Shown: one piece after another, positions 15,027-21,280 of the stretch
Numbering within the stretch: the first letter of the stretch is position 1
How the letters are laid out: each line of letters begins with the position of its first letter
Assembly: GCA_035760865.1 (NCBI GenBank)
Contig: DASTSE010000193.1
Span: 1-21,280 of the forward strand
Reading direction: 5' to 3'
From: Dokdonella_A sp035760865
GTDB taxonomy: Bacteria > Pseudomonadota > Gammaproteobacteria > Xanthomonadales > Rhodanobacteraceae
Length of the DNA stretch: 21,280 nucleotides
The notes under the pieces: model-generated
Told to the model about the DNA's origin: nothing
The model's database searches: none
What the model saw: only the letters and a program-made list of their open reading frames with translations
Translations under genes and position numbers: made by a program

Positions 15027-16241
15027 ATGGATAGCGATTTTCGCCTGCGCCGATGCAGCGTCCTGTTCGTCGAGCCACGTGAAACCCTCGATCTCGACCT
15101 TGCCGGCCTGTTGACCGGCGGCGACGCCTTCGCTTCACGCTGCCGCTGGGTGGCACTCGCGCCGCACCTCGACGCCGAAGTCGAAATCGACGAGCAAGAA
15201 CTCGCCGTGCTGGGACAAGTGGGAGAGACGCCCTGGCTCAGCTACGAAGACCTTGCGTCGACCTGCCCGTCGGCCGCTCTCACTCGCCTGATCGCATGCG
15301 GGCTGCTGATCAGCGATTCACCCGCTCACGCGGCGATCCGGGACCGCGACGAGCTCGTACGCGGCACGCACTGGCGCTCTCTGTCCGCGGTCGCGCACAT
15401 GTTCAGCCGCTGGCGCGGCACCGACGTGGCGAACGACGCACGCATCACGCGCGATCGCACGCTAGCCGACCTCGTTAGTGAGTACGGCCTGCCACCGCCA
15501 CACCGGATCCAACGCGGCGGAGGTGCCCGTCGCATCGAGCTTCCCGCTGCCGCTACGTCGGCGCTCGGCCACTTGCTGCAGGCGCGCACGACATGCCGCA
15601 ACTTCGACGTCGAAGCCGAGTTCCCTCTCGCCGACCTTGCCGCCGTGCTCGAGCGGGTCTTTGCGGCGCACGCGGTCAGCGAGCCCCTGGAGGGCCTGAG
15701 CGTGATCAAGCGGGCGAATCCCTCCGGCGGTGGGCTGCATCCGTTGGAGGCATATCTCCTGTTGCGCGGCGTGCAGGGTGTCGCTACAGGCCTGTACCAC
15801 TATGACGTCGTCGACCGCACGCTGGAACCGATCGACATTCTGGAGACCGTCGCTGCGACGGCCCTCGCCGAGCGTTTCGTCGCAGGCCAAGGCTACCTGT
15901 CGGGAGCGCATGTAATGGTCGTGATCGCGGCACGCTTCGAGCGCACGTTCTGGAAATACCGCAATCACGCCAAGGCGTATCGCGTGCTGCTGCTCGAAAC
16001 AGGCCATGTTTCCCAGAACATCTATCTCGCCGCGACCGAGCTCGGGCTCGGCGCCTTCATCACCGCGGCGATCAACGAAGGCGACATCGAGCAGGCGTTC
16101 GGCCTCGATCCCCTCGAGCAGGGACCGGTTGCGGTTTGTGGCTTTGGGATCCGCGCCAAGCGCTGCGACGTGACCGAATTCGATCCGCTCGGCGTCGTGT
16201 GGAGTACGCCAACGGCGTTAGACGCCTCTGGTAGACGCTAA
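15027..16241 (+). CDS. SagB-like FMN-dependent peptide maturation dehydrogenase 2
   Basis: A 404-residue paralogue of the dehydrogenases at 10726 and 16642. The nitroreductase half carries RTTCRNF (about 187-193), PSGGGLHPLEAY (232-243), FWKYRNHAKAYR and GHVSQNIYLAATELGLGAF, all aligned with the other two copies. The N-terminal domain contains F-S-R-W-R-G and is more divergent. The G-x-G-x-x-P-L-E-A-Y form is closer to copy 3 than to copy 1 (PSAGGLHPTEAY). The expected role is FMN-dependent oxidation of a peptide, probably peptide 2. Since that peptide has no Cys, thiazoline oxidation is not possible on it. The ATG at 15027 has only a weak ribosome binding site. A hairpin terminator lies 17 bases after the stop. 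Confidence 0.85.
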   Translation: MDSDFRLRRCSVLFVEPRETLDLDLAGLLTGGDAFASRCRWVALAPHLDAEVEIDEQELAVLGQVGETPWLSYEDLASTCPSAALTRLIACGLLISDSPAHAAIRDRDELVRGTHWRSLSAVAHMFSRWRGTDVANDARITRDRTLADLVSEYGLPPPHRIQRGGGARRIELPAAATSALGHLLQARTTCRNFDVEAEFPLADLAAVLERVFAAHAVSEPLEGLSVIKRANPSGGGLHPLEAYLLLRGVQGVATGLYHYDVVDRTLEPIDILETVAATALAERFVAGQGYLSGAHVMVVIAARFERTFWKYRNHAKAYRVLLLETGHVSQNIYLAATELGLGAFITAAINEGDIEQAFGLDPLEQGPVAVCGFGIRAKRCDVTEFDPLGVVWSTPTALDASGRR

Positions 16242-16258
16242 TGCCCTACTAGGCATCG

Positions 16259-16291
16259 AAGCGGGCACGTCGACACTCTACGTGCCCGCTT
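16259..16291. terminator. Bidirectional hairpin terminator between dehydrogenase 2 and peptide 3
   Basis: AAGCGGGCACGT (16259-16270) pairs perfectly with ACGTGCCCGCTT (16280-16291) around a nine-base loop. It sits between two converging genes, so it can serve both. The following T-run is short (TTT). Confidence 0.8.
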
Positions 16292-16308
16292 TGACTTCGA
16301 GTACCTAC

Positions 16309-16569
16309 CTACTTGAGTATCAATACCGCGATGGCTAGTGTCTGCTGGCGCTCGGCGTTACTGCAACGGCTCGCCAGCTTCGCTGACTCGGCCAGGTCGC
16401 TTTCACGAGCGACCGCGCGCTGTGCAAGCGGCACATCCGCACTGATATCGAATCCGAACGTGGACAGCGTGTCACGAGGGTTCTGCAATAGCTGTGTGCG
16501 TAGAGCTGCATTACCGGCAAGTTCGTTCAAGAGGCTGTTCGCTTGAGCAGCCGGGTAAAAATGATGCAT
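16309..16569 (-). CDS. Precursor-like peptide 3 (NHLP-related putative modified peptide)
   Basis: An 86-residue peptide starting MHHFYPAAQANSLLNELAGN. I chose the ATG at 16569 because AAGGAG lies seven bases upstream; a GTG two codons earlier is too close to that site. L23-R24, P31, L35 and G39 reproduce the spacing of the leader motif in peptides 1 and 2, shifted by one residue. The C-terminal half has a single cysteine (C69, A-S-R-C-S) and ends in an aliphatic run (LAIAVLILK). Unlike peptides 1 and 2 it does not abut a cyclase; dehydrogenase 2 converges on it across a terminator. It diverges from dehydrogenase 3. The region is visibly less GC-rich than cassettes 1 and 2. Confidence 0.73.
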   Translation of the reverse strand: MHHFYPAAQANSLLNELAGNAALRTQLLQNPRDTLSTFGFDISADVPLAQRAVARESDLAESAKLASRCSNAERQQTLAIAVLILK

Positions 16570-16579
16570 TTGCACACTC

Positions 16580-16609
16580 CTTCACGTGGGTGAAGCCGCA
16601 CGCTATCAT
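16580..16609 (+). promoter_or_regulatory. Candidate promoter and operator for dehydrogenase 3 / peptide 3
   Basis: TTCACG (16581-16586) and TATCAT (16604-16609), 17 bases apart, make a plausible sigma70-like promoter for dehydrogenase 3. A perfect inverted repeat, CTTCAC-GTGG-GTGAAG (16580-16595), overlaps its -35 and includes a CACGTG palindrome. It also lies just upstream of peptide 3, so a protein bound here could affect both genes. Confidence 0.42.
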
Positions 16610-16641
16610 CCCACATTCGAAGGGCAAATCAACAGCTCGGA

Positions 16642-17853
16642 ATGAAGCCACAGGACGTCCGTGTAAGGCTGTGCGCGGGTTTGTATCTCGAACGACGGGA
16701 AATTCTGCAATTCGATCCGGTTCGGTTGCTCCAAGGCGAAACAGGGCTGGTTGCGACCAGCGAAATGGTTGCTCTGGTGCCATATCTGGCGATTGAAGTC
16801 CCCCTGACGGCATCCGAAGTGGCTGCACTGGATGTGCTCCCTCAGGAGCTATGGCAATCGAGAGAAGCGATTGCGGATCGAATTGGCGCCGACCGCCTGC
16901 AGTCCTTGATGGACAAGGGCGTAATCGTGCTCGAAGGTACCTCTGCGGCAGCCCGCGATGATGTCGTTCGTGAATCGAACTGGCACCCACGGGCGCTGCT
17001 GACCTACATCTTCGGTCGTTGGTCTTCCACCGATAGCGTCGCATCACAGTACGAATCGCAGTTGTGTAGCATCGAGGACATGATCGCGGCATGCGGACTA
17101 CCGCCGCCGCACTTCCACGCGCGACCGGACGCCGTGGAGCGCACGCTGTTGCCCCGCCCCACGCCTGATGACCTTGATGTGCTTTTCAACAGACGCGTCA
17201 CCTGTCGCAATTTCGACAAGGTCGCTTCCCTGAGCCAGGCTCAATTGGGTGCGGTTTTGCACCGCAGCTTCGGAGTGCAAGGGCACAGCGACTTTGCTCA
17301 GGGGGCCGTGGCGCTGAAAAAGAACCATCCTTCCGGCGGAGGTCTGCATCCACTTGAAGCGTATGTCCTAGTTCAGCGTGTCGGTGGGCTGAGTGCCGGG
17401 CTGTATCACTACAACGCTGAAACACATGCGCTTGATTTGTTGCAGGAACTCTCGCCTTCGCGAGCCAATGCCTTGGCTTTGGTAGCCGTAGCGGGTCAAC
17501 ACTATTTCGCGGCCGCACCCGTGTTGCTCGTCATTGCGGCGCGCTTTGCGCGCTCCTTCTGGAAGTATCGTCACCACCTCAAGATTTACCGCGCCATCCT
17601 GCTTGAGGCGGGCCACGTATCCCAGAACATCTATCTCGCAGCTACCGATCTCGACCTCGGCGCCTATATCACGGCAGCCATCAACGAAGTTCAGCTCGAA
17701 GAGGCATTCGGCCTTGACCCATTGGAGGAGGGTCTACTCGCTGTCTGCGGCTTCGGGCCGCGCGCGACCAGCAGGGAAACTGTAGAGCTGGACCCAGGTC
17801 TGCACGTATGGGATACGGATGCCCGTTTGATATCACGTAGCTCATGCAAGTGA
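16642..17853 (+). CDS. SagB-like FMN-dependent peptide maturation dehydrogenase 3
   Basis: A 403-residue third copy, with RRVTCRNF (184-191), PSGGGLHPLEAY (230-241), FWKYRHHLKIYR and GHVSQNIYLAATDLDLGAY in the nitroreductase half. The S-R-W-R-G of copies 1 and 2 reads G-R-W-S-S here. Two 60-base blocks counted in this gene have 33 and 36 G+C, against 44 and 41 in comparable blocks of copies 1 and 2. This suggests separate or later acquisition. There is no strong ribosome binding site before the ATG at 16642. Its last ten bases overlap the start of the NTF2-like gene, so the two are likely translated in concert. The probable substrate is the divergent peptide 3; the reaction is unknown. Confidence 0.85.
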   Translation: MKPQDVRVRLCAGLYLERREILQFDPVRLLQGETGLVATSEMVALVPYLAIEVPLTASEVAALDVLPQELWQSREAIADRIGADRLQSLMDKGVIVLEGTSAAARDDVVRESNWHPRALLTYIFGRWSSTDSVASQYESQLCSIEDMIAACGLPPPHFHARPDAVERTLLPRPTPDDLDVLFNRRVTCRNFDKVASLSQAQLGAVLHRSFGVQGHSDFAQGAVALKKNHPSGGGLHPLEAYVLVQRVGGLSAGLYHYNAETHALDLLQELSPSRANALALVAVAGQHYFAAAPVLLVIAARFARSFWKYRHHLKIYRAILLEAGHVSQNIYLAATDLDLGAYITAAINEVQLEEAFGLDPLEEGLLAVCGFGPRATSRETVELDPGLHVWDTDARLISRSSCK

Positions 17854-18206
17854 AACGGACCCCCGCCGACATCGTTCAAGCGCAGGTGGACGCGTACAAT
17901 GCACGTGATTTCGACGCCTTCGCGTCCACCTACGGCGATCATGCCGAAATATTCCGCATGCCCTCGGGCAAATCTCTGGTTCGGGACAAGGCCGAACTCA
18001 TCAGCTTTTACACGGACGCTTTCAACGCCGAAGGCCTAGTTGAGATAGTGGATCGCATCGTCATCGGCGACAATGTCGTCGACCATGAGCGCCTGCTTGT
18101 GGGAAACGAATCGCATGAGGCACTCGCGCTCTACGAGATCCGTGAGGATTGCATACAACGTGTTTGGCTGTTCGAGGTGTTGCAAGAAAAAATCAGGCCA
18201 CGTTGA
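17844..18206 (+). CDS. NTF2-like / SnoaL-like small protein
   Basis: A 120-residue protein opening with TPADIVQAQVDAYNARDFDA, the first-helix signature of NTF2-like (SnoaL, ketosteroid isomerase) cone-fold proteins. It continues with the usual Y-x-D-H-A-E-I-F-R-M-P strand. Such proteins are small pocketed enzymes or binding proteins with diverse ligands, so no reaction can be assigned. The ATG at 17844 lies inside the last codons of dehydrogenase 3 (ten-base overlap), which indicates translational coupling and a shared function. Neither of the other two cassettes has this gene. It ends four bases before the convergent molybdenum hydroxylase gene, with no terminator between them. Confidence 0.82.
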   Translation: MQVKRTPADIVQAQVDAYNARDFDAFASTYGDHAEIFRMPSGKSLVRDKAELISFYTDAFNAEGLVEIVDRIVIGDNVVDHERLLVGNESHEALALYEIREDCIQRVWLFEVLQEKIRPR

Positions 18207-18210
18207 TAGA

Positions 18211-20403
18211 TCAGACATCCCGAAATGGCAACGACCGCGGTCGCTTCCCGGTCAACGCGAACAGCGCATTACCGACCGCGGGCGCGATCGGCGGCGTACC
18301 GGGTTCGCCGCAGCCGCCCATCTTCTCCGTGCTCGGCACGATGTGCACCTCGACCTTCGGCATCTCCGGCAGGCGCAGTGCGACGTAGTCGTTGAAATTG
18401 CTCTGCTCGACGCGACCGTCCTTCAGCGTGAGCTCGCCGTGCAGCGCCGCGGAAAGGCCGTAGGCGATGCCCGACTGCATCTGTGCTTCGACCGTGAGCG
18501 GGTTGACCACGGGCCCGCAATCGATCGCGCAGACGACGCGATGCACGCGCACCTTGCCGTCCTCGACCGACACTTCCGCGATCTGCGCGACGTAGCTGCC
18601 GAACGATTGGTGCACGGCGAGACCGGCCGCGCGTCCTGGCGGCAGCGGCTTGCCCCAGCCGAACGTCTCCGCGGCAAGATCGAGCGCATGGCGTTCGCGT
18701 GCGTCCTTCGGCAGCAGCGCGCGGCGGTACTCGAGCGGATCCTGCTTCGCCGCGTGCGCGAGTTCGTCGACGAAGCTCTCGACCACGAACGCCGTGTGCG
18801 AGTGGCCGACCGAGCGCCACCAGAGCACGGTGACCGGGCTCTTCGGCGAATGCAGTTCGACGCGATGCGCGGGAATCGCCGCGAGATACGGCGAGTCGGC
18901 CGCACCTTCGACCGAGGTGGCATCGACGCCGTCCTTGACCATCATCGGCTCGAACGGCGTGCCGGCGAGGATCGACTGGCCGACGATCGTGTGCGCCCAC
19001 GCGGCCGGCCTGCCGTCCTTGCCGAGTGTCGCGCGCATTCGTGAGAGCCACATCGGCCGGTAGTAGCCGCCGTGGATGTCGTCTTCCCGCGTCCACACGA
19101 CCTTCACCGTGCGCTTCGCCGCTTTTGCGACGAGCGCGGCCTCGACGACGAAATCGGAGGCGGGATTCGCGCGGCGGCCGAAGCCTCCGCCGAGGAAGGT
19201 CGTGTGGATGCGCACCTCCTCGGGCTTGATGCCGAGCGCCTTGGCGACGTTCATCTGGTCGACGGTTTGGAACTGCGTGCCGGTCCAGACGTCGCAGCCG
19301 TCCGCGCCGATCGCCACCGTGCAATTGAGCGGCTCCATCGGTGCATGCGCGAGGAACGGCACCTCGTACTCGGCTTCGATGACGTGCCTGGAACTCTTCA
19401 GCGCGGCCTCCGCATCGCCGACGGCTTTCGCGGTCGCGCCCGCCGTCGCCGCGAGCTTCCGATAGTCCTCGCGCAGGTTCGCCGTCGACACCCGCGCGAA
19501 CGCGCCTTCGTCCCACTCGAGCACGAGCGCGTCGCGTCCCTGCTTGGCCGCCCAGAAGTGCTTGCCGAGTACGGCGACGCCAGTCGGCACCTCGACCACG
19601 TCGATCACGCCGGCGATCGCCTTCGCCTTCGCCGCGTCGACCTTCACGAGTTTCGCGCCGAACACCGGCGCGCGCGCGACGAGTGCGACCGCCATGTCCG
19701 GCCGCTTCACGTCGATGCCGAACTCGGCGGTACCGGTCGTCTTCGCCTTGCTGTCGAGGCGGCGCGTCGGCTTGCCGATCAGGGTCCAGTCCTTCGGTTC
19801 CTTGAGCTTCACGCTCGCAGGCATCGGCAGCTTCGCCGCAGCTTCGCCCACCTCGCCGTAGCTCACGCGCCGCGTGCCGTGCACGACATGTCCGGCCTCG
19901 ATGCGGCAGTCGGCCGGCTTCACGCCGAGTTTCGCCGCCGCTGCCGCGACGAGCAGTTCGCGCGCCATCGCGCCAGCCGTGCGCAGCTGGTCGAACGACT
20001 CCCACGTGCTCGTCGAGCCGCCCGTCATCTGCATGCCGAACGCGGTATGCGCGTACTCGGGTGCGGCCGGCGCATGCTCGACGCGCACCTGGCTCCAGTC
20101 GCAACCGAGTTCTTCGGCGACGACCATCGGCAGCGACGTCCATACGCCCTGGCCCATCTCCGAATGCTTGAGCAGCACCGTGACGCTGTTGTCCGGCGCG
20201 ATGCGGATGAATGCGTTCGGCGGCACGGGCGCTTTCGCAGCGGGCGCCGGCTCCGCGGCGGACACGCGCCGCAGCGCGAACGGCACGAAGCACGCGACGA
20301 CGAGGCCTGCGGCCGCGGATTTCACGAACGCGCGACGGCTGAGTCCATCCGTGGGTGCGGAACGCCCGGATGGCGCGGAAGGCTGCATGTCTTCACGCCA
20401 CAT
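18211..20403 (-). CDS. Isoquinoline 1-oxidoreductase-type molybdopterin-binding large subunit
   Basis: A 730-residue large subunit of the xanthine dehydrogenase/aldehyde oxidase superfamily, IorB type. A twin-arginine signal (S22-R-R-A-F, then an Ala-rich hydrophobic stretch to about residue 45) predicts export to the periplasm in folded form. Cofactor and active-site motifs include MGQGVWTSLPM, G-G-G-F-G-R-R and, near the C-terminus, GGCGEPGTPP with the presumed catalytic Glu. It should hydroxylate an N-heterocycle or oxidise an aldehyde; the substrate cannot be read from sequence. AAGGAGG lies six bases before the ATG at 20403, and the gene overlaps the small subunit by 11 bases. Upstream in-frame residues would run into that subunit and are rejected. 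Confidence 0.9.
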   Translation of the reverse strand: MWREDMQPSAPSGRSAPTDGLSRRAFVKSAAAGLVVACFVPFALRRVSAAEPAPAAKAPVPPNAFIRIAPDNSVTVLLKHSEMGQGVWTSLPMVVAEELGCDWSQVRVEHAPAAPEYAHTAFGMQMTGGSTSTWESFDQLRTAGAMARELLVAAAAAKLGVKPADCRIEAGHVVHGTRRVSYGEVGEAAAKLPMPASVKLKEPKDWTLIGKPTRRLDSKAKTTGTAEFGIDVKRPDMAVALVARAPVFGAKLVKVDAAKAKAIAGVIDVVEVPTGVAVLGKHFWAAKQGRDALVLEWDEGAFARVSTANLREDYRKLAATAGATAKAVGDAEAALKSSRHVIEAEYEVPFLAHAPMEPLNCTVAIGADGCDVWTGTQFQTVDQMNVAKALGIKPEEVRIHTTFLGGGFGRRANPASDFVVEAALVAKAAKRTVKVVWTREDDIHGGYYRPMWLSRMRATLGKDGRPAAWAHTIVGQSILAGTPFEPMMVKDGVDATSVEGAADSPYLAAIPAHRVELHSPKSPVTVLWWRSVGHSHTAFVVESFVDELAHAAKQDPLEYRRALLPKDARERHALDLAAETFGWGKPLPPGRAAGLAVHQSFGSYVAQIAEVSVEDGKVRVHRVVCAIDCGPVVNPLTVEAQMQSGIAYGLSAALHGELTLKDGRVEQSNFNDYVALRLPEMPKVEVHIVPSTEKMGGCGEPGTPPIAPAVGNALFALTGKRPRSLPFRDV

Positions 20404-20866
20404 GGCCGGCCTCCTTCGATGCGAGCTCGGCAGCGCGGTGCACGGCGCCGCGGATGCGCTGGTAGGTGCCGCAGCGGCAGAGGTTGCCGGCGAGCGCGGC
20501 ATCGATGTCGGCATCGCTCGGCGACGGCTTCTGCGCGATGAGCGCCGCGGCGCTCATGATCTGTCCCGACTGGCAGTAGCCGCATTGCACGACATCGAGC
20601 TCCTGCCATGCGCGCTGCACCGGGTGCGTGCCGTCCTTCGACAGGCCTTCGATCGTCGTGATCGACTTGCCGGCGGCGCCGACCGCGGGCATCACGCAGG
20701 AGCGGATTGCCTCGCCGTCGAGATGGACCGTGCAGGCGCCGCATTGGGCGACGCCGCAACCGAATTTCGTCCCGGTCATGCCGAGGATGTCGCGCAGCAC
20801 CCACAGCAAGGGCATGTCGGCCGGCACGTCGACCTCGTGCGGCTGGCCATTGACGACAAGGTTCAT
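20393..20866 (-). CDS. (2Fe-2S)-binding small subunit of molybdenum hydroxylase
   Basis: A 157-residue IorA/CoxS-like electron-transfer subunit. The plant-type 2Fe-2S cluster ligands are C37, C42, C45 and C57, and the second cluster's are C95, C98, C130 and C132 (QCGYCQSGQ and LCRCGTY). It passes electrons from the molybdenum site of the large subunit encoded immediately downstream. It has no signal peptide, as is normal for this type, which is co-exported with the Tat-bearing large subunit. GGAG lies six bases before the ATG at 20866. The 11-base overlap with the large subunit gene indicates one operon. Confidence 0.93.
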   Translation of the reverse strand: MNLVVNGQPHEVDVPADMPLLWVLRDILGMTGTKFGCGVAQCGACTVHLDGEAIRSCVMPAVGAAGKSITTIEGLSKDGTHPVQRAWQELDVVQCGYCQSGQIMSAAALIAQKPSPSDADIDAALAGNLCRCGTYQRIRGAVHRAAELASKEAGHVA

Positions 20867-20884
20867 CGGCGTCTCCGGAGCGGT

Positions 20885-20913
20885 GCGGGGCGCTCAGGCT
20901 ACTCCCGCCCCGC
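20885..20913 (-). repeat. Inverted repeat upstream of the 2Fe-2S subunit gene
   Basis: GCGGGGCG (20885-20892) and CGCCCCGC (20906-20913) form a perfect eight-base stem with a 13-base loop, 18 bases upstream of the ATG at 20866. It has no T-run on either side, so a leader hairpin or operator is likelier than a terminator. The rest of the spacer to 21065 shows no gene. Confidence 0.4.
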
Positions 20914-21065
20914 GGCGCCCGCCAGTCGATTGCAGGATCGGACAAGAACCGCGCACGAACAGGCAACGCAGGGCCGCACGCTGCACCACGTACGACGACG
21001 CGTGCCCGAGACGGAGCGGCGGCACGCGGGACGCCGAAGTCGGCCTGCGTCGTTCGCGCGCGTCG

Positions 21066-21280
21066 TCAGCCCCGGCGCGCGATATCGTCGGGCGTGTCGA
21101 GATCGAGCGCGAGTGCGGGCGCCGCGACGGCGACGACCTCGCTCGCGTGCGCGCGCAACAATGCGCGCGCGCCGACGTCCCCGCGCAGCTGCATGATCTC
21201 GCCGAACCACCCGCTCGGCAGCAGCGCCGGTACGCCGAGCACGCCCGCGTACGCGCTCGCGCACGCGCGGACGGGCGCCG
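21066..21280 (-). CDS. MocA-like molybdopterin nucleotidyltransferase, C-terminal fragment
   Basis: Reading leftward from the window edge, 70 codons are open to a TGA at 21066-21068. The segment YAGVLGVPALLPSGWFGEIM, then L-R-G-D-x-G-A-R and a closing L-D-L-D-T-P-D-D, matches the C-terminal part of MobA/MocA-like nucleotidyltransferases. MocA makes molybdopterin cytosine dinucleotide, the cofactor form used by xanthine dehydrogenase-family enzymes, which fits the hydroxylase genes that follow on the same strand. The N-terminal nucleotide-binding motif lies outside the window. A competing open frame on the same strand (20899-21264) lacks any protein-like character. Confidence 0.75.
   Translation of the reverse strand, partial: APVRACASAYAGVLGVPALLPSGWFGEIMQLRGDVGARALLRAHASEVVAVAAPALALDLDTPDDIARRG

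Larger units (their letters stand above)
7593..18206. other. RiPP-like locus of three related cassettes
   Basis: The order is cyclase, peptide, dehydrogenase (7593-11895); cyclase, peptide, dehydrogenase (12043-16241); then peptide, dehydrogenase, NTF2-like protein (16309-18206). In every cassette the peptide is on the minus strand and diverges from its dehydrogenase. In the first two the peptide also runs tail-to-tail into the cyclase. The repeated gene order and shared motifs show duplication or repeated acquisition of one module. No YcaO, radical SAM, lanthionine synthetase, protease or ABC transporter lies in the window. Modification of the peptides by the dehydrogenases is inferred from family knowledge and context. 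Confidence 0.75.

Noticed and set aside
18269..20293. A 674-codon alternative minus-strand frame inside the molybdenum hydroxylase large subunit
   Set aside because: It is almost entirely Arg/Gly/Ala, a shadow frame. The large subunit frame has all expected motifs and a Tat signal.

Overview
The window is high-GC proteobacterial DNA; hand-counted 60-base blocks inside genes give about 68-75% G+C. Gene content points to the Xanthomonadales (Xanthomonadaceae/Rhodanobacteraceae-like). It has a LysR-aceB-aceA glyoxylate locus, and it has the peptide-modification cyclase, modified-peptide and SagB-related dehydrogenase set that I recall as typical of that order. No database search was run, so every family name comes from reading motifs.

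Layout. Bases 1-1690 hold small membrane or hypothetical genes: the start of a GlsB/YeaQ-type protein, a two-TM hypothetical, a DUF4126 protein and a DUF1579 protein. Bases 1688-5902 hold the glyoxylate shunt: a LysR regulator divergent from malate synthase (aceB), then isocitrate lyase (aceA), closed by a strong hairpin terminator. Bases 5960-6375 are non-coding but rich in inverted and direct repeats. Bases 6376-7431 encode a cyclic-nucleotide-binding diguanylate cyclase.

Bases 7593-18206 are the centre of interest: a RiPP-like (ribosomally made, modified peptide) locus built as three related cassettes. Cassettes 1 and 2 each read: membrane-bound class III cyclase with a TolB-like/TPR region (+), small precursor-like peptide (-) ending tail-to-tail on the cyclase, then a divergently transcribed SagB-like FMN dehydrogenase (+). 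Cassette 3 has only the peptide and dehydrogenase. It is lower in G+C, and an NTF2-like protein overlaps its dehydrogenase. The three peptides share a leader-like motif with identical spacing but have unrelated C-terminal halves. No YcaO cyclodehydratase, radical SAM enzyme, LanM, protease or exporter is visible, so the chemistry is open.

Bases 18211-21280 (minus strand) hold a molybdenum hydroxylase of the isoquinoline 1-oxidoreductase type (small 2Fe-2S subunit, then a Tat-exported large subunit). They are preceded by the 3' end of a MocA-like molybdopterin nucleotidyltransferase cut by the window edge.

Working model (inference): the cyclases act as inner-membrane signalling proteins with a periplasmic TPR sensor. 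Each peptide is the substrate of the divergent dehydrogenase beside it. The cNMP-binding diguanylate cyclase next door may link the same nucleotide signal to c-di-GMP.
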